The notes under the pieces: model-generated
What the model saw: the letters and a program-made list of their open reading frames with translations, nothing else
The model's database searches: none
Told to the model about the DNA's origin: nothing
Made by a program: the position numbers and the translations under genes
Source: Micropterix aruncella
Taxonomy: Eukaryota; Arthropoda; Insecta; Lepidoptera; Micropterigidae
Reading direction: 5' to 3'
NCBI GenBank assembly: GCA_944548615.1
Contig: OX155976.1
Span: 4,934,952 to 4,998,951 of the forward strand
Length of the DNA: 64,000 nucleotides
Part shown: positions 11,401-19,801 of the stretch, in pieces
Position numbering within the stretch: the first letter of the stretch is position 1
Layout: each line of letters starts with the position of its first letter

Positions 11401-11613
11401 CAAGGCCGTGCCCAGGGGGGGGTCCGAGGGGTCCGGACCCCACCCCCCCCGAAATGAAATGGATTTACACTAGATAGAATCGACTTTCCAAAATGAAATA
11501 GATCTACACTAGATAAAATCGACTTTTAGGTGCAAAAAATACATTAGGAGTATTCCGCTAAACTTTTTTTTTTTGGACCCCCCCCCCGAAAAAAAAATCT
11601 GGGCACGGCCTTG
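11401..11613. mobile_element. 213-bp MITE with 6-bp target duplication
   Basis: Perfect 15-bp inverted ends CAAGGCCGTGCCCAG and CTGGGCACGGCCTTG. CCGCCA is duplicated at 11395-11400 and 11614-11619. Subterminal poly-C/poly-G runs and an internal direct repeat of ATTTACACTAGATAGAATCG follow. It is nested in the Harbinger-like element; its superfamily is unclear. Confidence 0.85.
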
Positions 11614-11888
11614 CCGCCATGACAAAAACAAAAACGCAGCACGCGCTATCGCCGCGAGCGCTGAGAGCGAACTCACTGATCATAAGCGAACTGACGCGTT
11701 GGATTATTGGATTGCCGATTGCGCACTCACGGTCAGTTTGGCGCGACGCGCCAGTTGGATTATGGTAGCCACGGAAAATATTCGTGGCGCGTCGTCAGTT
11801 AAAACTCTGGAGTGATGATTCGACATTCACGATCAAATTTTGGACACACGCCATTTTAACTGACGCGAAAAACTGACCGTCAATGCCC

Positions 11889-12010
11889 AGCTGAGATCAG
11901 TAAGTACTTGGTTTTTGCAACATTGATGCTCAGGCCCATATTAACAACATATCTGCGAAATGCTGTACATATATTTTCACATACGATTAATGAATTGTTT
12001 CCTTTCTTGA
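11889..12010 (-). pseudogene. RTE-like LINE, upstream part
   Basis: The minus strand reads RYVVNMGLSINVAKTKYLLI, the part of the reverse transcriptase just after the catalytic FADD region. It joins the 10080-10695 fragment once the Harbinger element is removed. Confidence 0.65.
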
Positions 12011-12206
12011 ACTCATACAAAATACAATGTCGTAAATGCACTTTTTGCACTAATATTTTTCCTTCTAAATATCACAAGTAACTGATGGACGGTATAAAAG
12101 AACCTCATTTATATTATATAGTAGGTAAAACAACAGAGCAATGACCAATGACCGTTATAGCAACATGCTTTAATTTAGATGAGAAATTACCGGAATATTT
12201 AAAATA
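12011..12206. other. No feature recognised
   Basis: Between the LINE fragment and the Helitron end. No coding or repeat signal could be supported. Confidence 0.4.
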
Positions 12207-12435
12207 CTAGCTGACCCGTGCCCACTTCGTTGGGCGGTAAAACGTTTTACTTGTGATGAAATTATGAGTGTGGTTTGGTTAGTACTGAGGGCTATGATTT
12301 ATTTCCTAACTGCCAAAAGAAGGGTTATATTTTTACTGCATATGTATGTATGTATTTGAATGCCAATTTGAATATATTACCGTTATTTGTGAGTGTATTC
12401 TTGTGAGTGTCTTATCTCTTTAACCATTTAAATTA

Positions 12436-14022
12436 ATTACAGAATCTGATATATGTAAAACTCTACTCGATCTTAAAAGTGACACAGCCCCGGGACCTGA
12501 CGCTATTAGCGGCAGCTCACTCCGAACTATCCACCGCTACATAATAAAACCACTAACATACTTGGTTAATTTATCAATTCAAAATGGCGAATTTCCAAAA
12601 CAATTTAAGGTGGCTAATGTAACTCCGATATACAAAGCAGGTGTCAGAACAGATCCAAAAAATTACCGACCTATATCTGTGCTTAATAGTTTAAGCAAAG
12701 TCATGGAAAAAATTGTAGCCAAACAACTGACACACCATCTTGAACAAAACGGTATTCTATCAGACGGTCAGTACGGCTTTAGACCAGGTCGAGGAACGTC
12801 TGAAGCAATCTTGGCTATCACAAAGTATGTGACAGAAAATATTGATGCAAATAAGCGATGTCTAGGAATTTTTCTTGACCTGGCTAAAGCATTCGATACA
12901 GTTCCACATGACAAACTATTAGAAAAGTTAACACAACTTGGTTTTGGTGACATCGAGATAAGTTGGTTTACTAGCTACATTACGGGAAGATCACAAAGAG
13001 TGAAAATTGACGATGTTCTAAGTGATGGCTTGCCATGCAACTACGGTGTTCCCCAGGGAAGTACGTTGGGGCCTTTACTTTTTCTCGTGTACATCAACAA
13101 CTTTTGTCAACTGGAAATAACTGGCTCTGTTCTGTCATTTGCTGATGATACGGTGTTACTTTTCCAAGCAGACACATGGGAGTTAGTATTCGGCCAGGCA
13201 GAGACTGGATTAAAAGCAGCCCATCAATGGCTAGACAAAAACTTGCTAACACTCAATAGGGAAAAGACGAAGTATTTGACCTTTAGTATCGACAGGAGGC
13301 AGCAGCCATCACCTGAATTGCAACTTATACTGCACGAATGCAATTATGATAACTACTGCAACTGCCTTCCATTGGAAAAAGCATGTCAAATAAAATACCT
13401 AGGAATCACTATTGACAATAACCTAAAATGGTATGACCATGTTGACATCACAGCGTTAAGAATGAGAAAACTAATGTATGTATTTAAAAATATTCGAAAC
13501 GTCTTTGAAATCAATGTCTTGAGGACGATATATTACGCGTTAGCTCAATCTCTGCTAATATACGGACAACTAGGCTGGGGTGGTATGGCCAAAACAAATC
13601 TGGATCCTCTGATAAAGGCCCAAAAGGCCTTGATTAGGGTTATAGCCAGGAAGCCATACCGCTACTCCAGTGACCAGCTCTACAGGGATTTTATGGTGTT
13701 GGATGCAAGACAGCTATACGTACGGCAGGTCTTGATATGCTACAGGAAAGAACTCCAACGGGACAACAGCAAGCCGACCAGTAACGCCCATAGACACGAC
13801 ACAAGACATAAAGACAGACATGTACAACCAAAAATGAGAACGACCTTTGGACAAAGACACTATATTTACCTAGCGAAAAAACTCCATAACATATTTACCA
13901 CGCAATTAGGCCAAGCTACAATCATTCAAAATGACGCTCACTACAAAAGACTGGTAACATTATGGTTATTACACTCGACGAGGGAGCACTGTGAGTCGTT
14001 AGTAACTAACGTTATTAAATAG
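12436..14022 (+). CDS. LINE reverse transcriptase, 5' truncated
   Basis: The open frame runs upstream of the first ATG (12562) to about 12436, where SDTAPGPDAISGSSL is the start of the RT fingers. Landmarks follow: PKNYRPISVLNSLSKVMEK, GFRPGRGTSEA, the first catalytic Asp in [29 protein letters not shown], the SFADDTVLLF catalytic pair, and the thumb (KYLGITIDNNLKW). The C-terminal end has TTFGQRHYIYLAKKLHN. The frame is uninterrupted over about 528 codons, so this is a young copy. The apurinic endonuclease and ORF1 are missing, so it cannot move by itself. CR1, Daphne and Jockey clades are all possible. Confidence 0.9.
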   Translation: MTESDICKTLLDLKSDTAPGPDAISGSSLRTIHRYIIKPLTYLVNLSIQNGEFPKQFKVANVTPIYKAGVRTDPKNYRPISVLNSLSKVMEKIVAKQLTHHLEQNGILSDGQYGFRPGRGTSEAILAITKYVTENIDANKRCLGIFLDLAKAFDTVPHDKLLEKLTQLGFGDIEISWFTSYITGRSQRVKIDDVLSDGLPCNYGVPQGSTLGPLLFLVYINNFCQLEITGSVLSFADDTVLLFQADTWELVFGQAETGLKAAHQWLDKNLLTLNREKTKYLTFSIDRRQQPSPELQLILHECNYDNYCNCLPLEKACQIKYLGITIDNNLKWYDHVDITALRMRKLMYVFKNIRNVFEINVLRTIYYALAQSLLIYGQLGWGGMAKTNLDPLIKAQKALIRVIARKPYRYSSDQLYRDFMVLDARQLYVRQVLICYRKELQRDNSKPTSNAHRHDTRHKDRHVQPKMRTTFGQRHYIYLAKKLHNIFTTQLGQATIIQNDAHYKRLVTLWLLHSTREHCESLVTNVIK

Positions 14023-14410
14023 GTGCACAGATGATTTATATTACTTATTATTGTTATTATTATCTCATTAGCCTCATAACTGTATTCATATATCTCCCAT
14101 ATATATTATATCTCATTTAATTTAATAAATATTTTTATTTAACATATATACCTATATACTATAATAGTTATACAATATACACTTGTAGGATTTCCCAAGA
14201 TTAAATAAAATACCTATACACCCGGCAGATGAACACAGTACTAAATATCACCTCAATACAGGCTCTGCCTAGTGAGGTGATAAAATCCCGCCGAAGCCGC
14301 ACCTTTAGTAAATTTCCAGGGTTCACATTTTGTATGTACGACTAAATGATGTAAAATATACTATAGGAAATTTAATCATGTAATACTAGGGATAAATAAA
14401 TAAATAAATA
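12436..14410 (+). mobile_element. 5'-truncated CR1/Jockey-like LINE
   Basis: Inserted in the Helitron after CTTTAACCATTTA. The Helitron resumes with ATTTATGCAGTAAAAG, implying a duplication of about ATTTA. It contains the reverse-transcriptase frame, a ~370-bp AT-rich 3' UTR and a (TAAA)n tail. The uninterrupted Helitron at 22110-22150 confirms the empty site. Confidence 0.85.
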
Positions 14411-14930
14411 AATAAAAAAATTTATGCAGTAAAAGTGAAGTTATATGCAGTAAAAGTGAAAAGTCGTTAGTTTTAAACACTTGAGACGATAAATTTACTT
14501 ATTTTGATATGAATTCATAATTGTTGATAATATGACCAATAAACATGACCTAAAGATTTCAATTCCTTTTTTAATATAAAAAACTACTTTTTGTGACTTA
14601 AATATAAGATTTAGACATATGCTGTCGCTGACTTCTTTGTAGGAATTATCAAGCTCTATCAAGCACTTCTCTAGAACTTAATCATATATCTCTCATCGTT
14701 AAAGCAGCGTTAGTTAAAAACGTTTTCGTTCGACCGTTTTTTCTCCGAGTAACTTTGCAAATCTGACTACCACGAAAAAGTCTGTTCATTTTTCGAATTA
14801 ATATATAGCCTAAGACTCACAAATAACGTGGCTTTCTATTGGTAAAAGAATTTTCAAAATCGGTTCAGTAGATCCAGAGATTACTTCCTACACTGCAACA
14901 AACTTTACATCTTTATAATATTAGTATAGA

Positions 14931-15230
14931 TAAAATACGACAGAACTTTCCTTCCAACCCAATATTATAACGCGTTATCTCGGGACGCATCCCGAGTCCT
15001 GTATCCTACCGGATACGGCGTTTCGTTTTCCCGCCAAAATCCCCTCTCCTCACCCCCTTCCTTCCCCACGCCGACCAATAGGATACAGCCAATCAGTGCC
15101 TCGGTGTGAGAACGATCACGCCATTCCTTCGTACGAAATTACTCCTGATTGCGAGTTAGCCGCGGTTCGCTGTTGCGCTTTGTCAGTTTACCTACCTGCT
15201 AAAACGATCAGCGGTTATATAATCGATCGT
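14931..15230 (+). promoter_or_regulatory. Promoter-like GC-richer block
   Basis: After a long AT-rich region there is a block with CCAATAGG (about 15084), CCAATCAGTG (about 15099) and a TTATATAATCG TATA-like site near 15215. No exon follows, and the neighbouring sequence (15231-15345) is repeated at 16588-16690, so it may be a promoter carried by a transposable element rather than by a host gene. Confidence 0.3.
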
Positions 15231-15345
15231 GTCACCCTAAGACTTTCCCGGGCAAGTAGCCAAGGACTGATGTAACCAAAATATTAACTTCATAAATAAA
15301 ATCGATGAGTGCCCTCGAGAGCTACGGGTAACGGGAAAAACAAAC
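15231..15345 (+). repeat. Direct repeat flanking a MITE, copy 1
   Basis: GTGTCACCCTAAGACTTTCC and TTCATAAATAAAATCGATGA recur at 16588-16690 on the far side of the MITE. The identity is imperfect. Confidence 0.6.
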
Positions 15346-15349
15346 AATG

Positions 15350-16424
15350 GGCTCGATTGCGTTTCTTCGTGAACTAAAATCGGAAATTCGTTCGTGTAAA
15401 CGAGGCAGGGCAATACTGCCGTCGTAAATGAAAACACAGTAACATGAAAAAAGACGTATTGAGAAAAACGCGCTCAAAGTTCAGTTGTTAAATATTTGTT
15501 TTCATGAACAAAGTTATCAATATAGATTATTTCTTTTTAACTTTAATATTAAAAAATAGTTAGAACTTCAATTCTGCATAAAAAATATATTAAATAATAA
15601 TTGTTTAATTAATTAAATTAGATATTGTGTTTTAAATTAGGAAAATAATTTGATAAATTTCATATTTTTAAGCTATAACACCGTAACTGAGTGGTTACTG
15701 TGTTATATGTAAATTTTACCCATTGCTGTGTTCTAACCATGTAAAATAAACATATTTTTTTAAATAAATAAAAAACTGCAGGCATCTTAAACACAGTAAT
15801 TGAGATACTGTGATTAATTCGTGTATTAATAAATTAGGTAACTTTTAACAAAATTTTACCTAAAACCACAGTATCTGAAGAAGCCATGTTGTAAACAAAC
15901 AAAAATATTTCTTAAATGCTTATAAGTATTAAAAAAGATCACAGTAAATAATAGGTTACTGTATTTTACCTTAAAAATTTTTACATACTGTGTTTTTTAT
16001 TTAAAATATTCTGTTTTTTTTAAAATACTGTGTTTTTATCTAAGGTATCTCGGTAACTATCCATCGGCAGACAAACCGAAAAATGTGCCTTATAGTACTC
16101 CAACTCGTGATTTTAAAGAACCAAACTTGTATAAACACAGTAAATGAAGTTACTGTGTTTTCATTTACGACGGCAGAATACGTTAGAACGGAATGTGAAA
16201 TGAACGGATCATTTTTCCGCATTAAAACTACCCACCGAAAGACAAAGCAGCTGAATCTACACAGCACCAAATTTGTTCAAATTTATTCGGTTGTAGTTGT
16301 TCGACAGGTAGTTTTGGTGCGGGCAAACGACGATCGTTCATTTAATATTCCGCTCTAACGTATTGATCTGTCTCGTTCGGTTGAACTAACTTACAATTTA
16401 AGTTCACCCAGAAACGCAATCGGG
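15350..16424. mobile_element. GATTGCG-type MITE, interrupted
   Basis: Left end GGGCTCGATTGCGTTTCTTC at 15350 and right end GAAACGCAATCGGGTCC near 16424. The MITE body is about 310 bp once the inserted element at 15416-16176 is removed. Confidence 0.8.
15416..16176. mobile_element. 761-bp TIR element with iterated ACAGTAA motif
   Basis: The 28-bp inverted ends are identical, beginning CTGCCGTCGTAAATGAAAAC. AATA flanks both sides (15412-15415 and 16177-16180), and the interrupted MITE reads through. The interior is very AT-rich and repeats ACAGTAA/TTACTGT many times, often as facing pairs (e.g. about 15680-15710, 15790-15815, 15940-15965). It encodes no transposase and I cannot place it in a superfamily. 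Confidence 0.8.
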
Positions 16425-16587
16425 TCCATGTCAATTACTTAAATTTTTGACTGGCTTTTTAGCTAGGATTTGTTTGAGTGACAAAAAAAAATATTTGTAA
16501 AAAATATATTTGAGCTTCTAAAAAAAAACATTTTACCTAAATTTATACCTCAGAAAAAAAGTATCTTATCTTCACAAAAAAACTTTG

Positions 16588-16690
16588 TGTCACCCCAAGG
16601 CTTTCCTAGTAGACAAAGAATGATTTCATCTGAATATTAATTTCATAAATAAAATCGATGAGGGCCCTCTCTCGATCGGCGGACGAACCC
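16588..16690 (+). repeat. Direct repeat flanking a MITE, copy 2
   Basis: Matches 15231-15345 (GTGTCACCCCAAGGCTTTCC; AAATAAAATCGATGAGGGCC). Confidence 0.6.
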
Positions 16691-17120
16691 GGTTGGGTTT
16701 CGTTCCATATGTTGGCCCTTAGCAGAGAAACGAACGGCCCAACAAAGCATCTGTGTGCCAAATTTCAAATCTATAAGTCCAATATTTCGAGATGACTATA
16801 TGAGTAGGTATGACTATGCGGCCTCTGGTGGACCGATTTCAACCATAATCCTTTCAACTTGTGTCATGACCGAATGATACCTGCATATCAAATTTCAGCT
16901 CAATCGGATTAAGCGTTTGGGCGCTATCGAGGAAGAATACACACACAGAAACGTATACCTACAGATAGACAGATACACACACAAAGATTTGAATCTGGAC
17001 ATGGTCTTAATCGTCTCAGGGGGGCTCACAATGGATATCTTGTGTCTCAGTCTTCATCTCAAAAAAAATACGCGTTTACAACAATTTCCCTCCTTGTCGG
17101 TTGGTGGGCCGGGAAAGTAA
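16691..17120 (+). repeat. Dispersed repeat, most complete copy
   Basis: Contains ATCAAATTTCAGCTCAATCG, the GAATACACACACAGAAACG block, GTCTTAATCGTCTCAGG and the GGTTGGTGGGCCGGGAAAGT end. Partial copies at 5180-5253/5866-5962, 29810-29870/30140-30228, 25590-25650 and 27830-27890 are interrupted by other elements, which makes this copy useful as an empty-site reference. Confidence 0.65.
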
Positions 17121-18690
17121 GAGTCAAAAGTCAACGATTCGATAGTAAACGCACCACAGTTTGAACTTCGAAGGCGTAGAAACTCAGTCGATGGCGTGGA
17201 CATCGAAATTTGAATTTCGAACGCGTAAAAAGTCAAACAGCGGTCGTTTCGATGGCATAAACGCCACAATTTGAGTTTCGAAGCCGGAGCAAGTCAAACG
17301 TCAACGATTTCGACGACGTAGACTCATTCAAATTTAAATTTCGAACGCGGAAAAGTCAAACGTGTCGTTTCGATGGTGCAGATGTCGAAATATTAATTTC
17401 GAAAACTAAAAAGTCAAATGTAAATAATTTCAATGGAGTAGATTCATTCAAATTTGAATTTCTAACGCGGAAATAGTCAAACGTCAGTCGTTTCGACGGC
17501 GAAGACGCAAAAATTTGTATTTTGGTGGCGGAAAAGTCAAACGTCAATCGTTTGACAGCGCAGACGGCAAAATTTTAATTTTGACAGCGGAAAAGCCAAG
17601 CGTCAGTTGTTTCGACGGCGCGGACGTCAAAATTTAAGCTTTGAAAGCGGAAAAGTCAAATGTTTACGATTTCAATGACGTAAACTCGTTCAAAGTTGAA
17701 TTTCTAACGCGGAAAAAGTCAAACGTCAGTCGTTTCGGTGGCACAGACACCAAAATTTGGTTTTCGAACGCGGAAAAAGTCTAACGTTAATCGTTTTGAA
17801 AGCGCATGTCAAAATTCGAACTTCGAACGCGGAAAATTCAAAAACGCCAGTCGTTTCGACGGTGCAGATGCAAAAACTTAAATTTTGAAAGTGGAAAATT
17901 CAAACGTATGTAAGTCGTTTCGACGGCACAGACACCAAACTTTGAATTTCGAACCCAGAAAAGTTAGTCGTTTCTACGGCGCAGACGCCAAAATGTGAAT
18001 TTCGAAGTCGTAAAAGTCAAATGTAAACATTTATTCGTTGGTGCAGATTCATTCAAATTTGAATTTTGAAGGCGGAAAAGTCAACTTCAGCCGTTTCGAC
18101 GTCGCAACATTTGAACTTTGAACGCGGATAAGTCAGTCGTTTCGAAGACGCCAAAATTTTAACTTCGAATGCGGAAAAATCAAAAGTATACGTTTGTGTT
18201 GTCGAAGACTGATTCAAACTTAAATAAAGGTCAAACGTTTCGACAGCGCAAACGCCAAAAATTAAATTTCGAACGCGGAAAAGTCAAACGTCAACGATTT
18301 CGTCAGCGTCCGCACAAATTTAAATTTCGAACGCCAAAAAGGTCGAACGTCAGTCGTTTCGACGGCGCAGACGCCAAGATTTGTTTTTCGAACTCGGAAG
18401 AAGTCAAACCTACAACGATTTAGACAGCGTAGATATACAAATTTAAATTTCGAAGGTGGAAAAAAACGAACCAGTCATTTCAACGGCGCAGATGCCAAGA
18501 TTTGATTTTCGAACTTGGAAAAAGTCAAACCTACAACGATTTAGACAGCGTAGTCATACAAATTGAAATTTCGAAGGTGAAAAAAAACGAATGACAATCG
18601 TTTCGACGGCGCAAACGCCAAAATTTGAGTTTCAAAGGGTGAAAAAGTTGAACGTCAACGATTTCGACGGCGAACGTTAAAAACTATTAT
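17112..18690. repeat. Diverged ~60-bp minisatellite
   Basis: About 26 degenerate units with the core GTCAAACGTCAGTCGTTTCG, ACGGCGCAGACGCCAAAATT and TGAATTTCGAACGCGGAAAA. Two unit types appear to alternate in places: one with CGGCGCAGACGCC and one with GACGTAGACTCATTCAAAT. Individual units vary by substitutions and small indels, so the array is old. No frame stays open across it. Confidence 0.9.
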
Positions 18691-18714
18691 TTATAAATAA
18701 TAGGCCATTACCAT

Positions 18715-19310
18715 TTTGGTTGGCAGCCCCAATACATCTCCAATAAATTAAATAAAATACAAACGGAGCTGCCATGGAATTCACCAACGAGTCAGGCCCA
18801 TCATAATACTATTATTACACTTCTGGGGGCCAGAGCGGTGGATTCCGGTCTAACCACCAGCTGTGGTAGGTTTAGGACAAGTGTCTTGCCACATGTGAGC
18901 ATTCACCTTACCACCAATTCGCTCCCCCTTCAAAGCCATAGAATTTGAGATGCGCAAATCGCGGTTTTAGATAATTTTTCTAGGAAAGAGTTAATTATTT
19001 TTCTGGAAAGACAAGATCTTTAAAGAGGTGAAACAGAGATTTCGCTGGCAGGCCAAGAGCGCCGACTTCCACCGCGTGAAGGTGAACAGTGAAGCCGTTC
19101 AGGCTGACGGCATTTGCGAGATCATGGTATTTATTTAATTTGTACTCGTGGTCTTTTGGGATATTTGATTCCCATGAAACAGTTAATTCTACATTAATTC
19201 TACCTTCCGAGATAGAGAGTAAAGAGCTATATCTGGACGGAGGGCTGTGCATCCGAGTCTTCCAGGGAATTTATACTGCTTAGACTGGCTCTTCGAAACA
19301 ATACTCAAAA
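18715..19310 (-). pseudogene. 3' end of an RLE-type LINE
   Basis: Minus-strand fragment of the LINE family best seen at 38383-40745 and 44330-47390. It reads [20 protein letters not shown], then [20 protein letters not shown] and [16 protein letters not shown], the C-terminal restriction-like endonuclease region, with frame breaks. It lies just downstream of gene A's last exon. Confidence 0.8.
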
Positions 19311-19406
19311 AAATTGGTAGTAATACTTTCAATAGTATATTTCTAAGATAAATTATAATATGTTACATCTTAGCATTAATGTATACCTAATGACTCAAAT
19401 TAAACA

Positions 19407-19801
19407 TTATCGCCATTGACTATGATCATCGACAGTTTTAATTTGAGTTAGATTCGATTCTTTAGAGTATCTAGAAACCCCGCCGCTCCAGTCGAAGGAA
19501 TCAATATGATGATAGTAGTGAACCTCTTCCTGGGATGCATCCGGGTTGGTCACTTCATCGAGGAACTTCTCGTACTCCGAACTGAGATCAGGCTCCTTTG
19601 GAACTTCAAGCGGTGCTGAGCTGGTTTTCAGTCGGTCTGGAAATGGGTTGAGGAAGAGACGTGCAGCGGTAGGTGCTGTGGAAGGCGCAGCGCTGGGTTG
19701 AGAATATGGATTCCGACCGTGTCCTTGTGCCCAGTACGACTGAAAATTGTAGCTGGTGGATTCTTCGGACGTTGCTGGTGTGTCGTTCGAAGGCAAATAT
19801 C
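19407..19801 (-). CDS. Gene A exon 8, terminal
   Basis: The acceptor is TTTTGTTATTCACAG. It encodes [20 protein letters not shown], a Ser/Ala/Pro-rich stretch, [20 protein letters not shown], and ends [10 protein letters not shown] with TAA at 19407-19409. It is acidic and probably unstructured. I see no canonical AATAAA within the next ~100 bases, so the poly(A) site is undetermined. Confidence 0.8.

Larger units (their letters stand above)
10700..11888 (+). mobile_element. Harbinger-like transposon in a LINE
   Basis: Inverted termini GGGCATTGACGATCAGTTTT and, at the right, the complement of AACTGACCGTCAATGCCC bound 1189 bp. AGCT flanks both sides (10696-10699 and 11889-11892). The interrupted LINE reads on across the gap (SINVAKTKYLLIS before, NAQLKPHQF after). 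It holds a PIF/Harbinger transposase start at 10858 and a nested MITE at 11401. Iterated ACTGACGCG motifs lie near the right end. Confidence 0.75.
12207..14930 (-). mobile_element. Helitron-like element, interrupted by a LINE
   Basis: Read on the minus strand, it starts TCTATACTAATATTATAAAG after an A and ends GGGCACGGGTCAGCTAG before a T, with the short hairpin GCCCA/TGGGC just inside the 3' end. These are the standard Helitron rules (5' TC, 3' CTRR, hairpin, insertion between A and T). A 736-bp uninterrupted copy lies at 21623-22358. The LINE at 12436-14410 splits this one. No Rep/helicase is encoded, so it is non-autonomous. Confidence 0.8.

Noticed and set aside
17112..18690. CRISPR-like array
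   Set aside because: Repeats are adjacent, degenerate and without unique spacers; this is a minisatellite in a eukaryotic genome.
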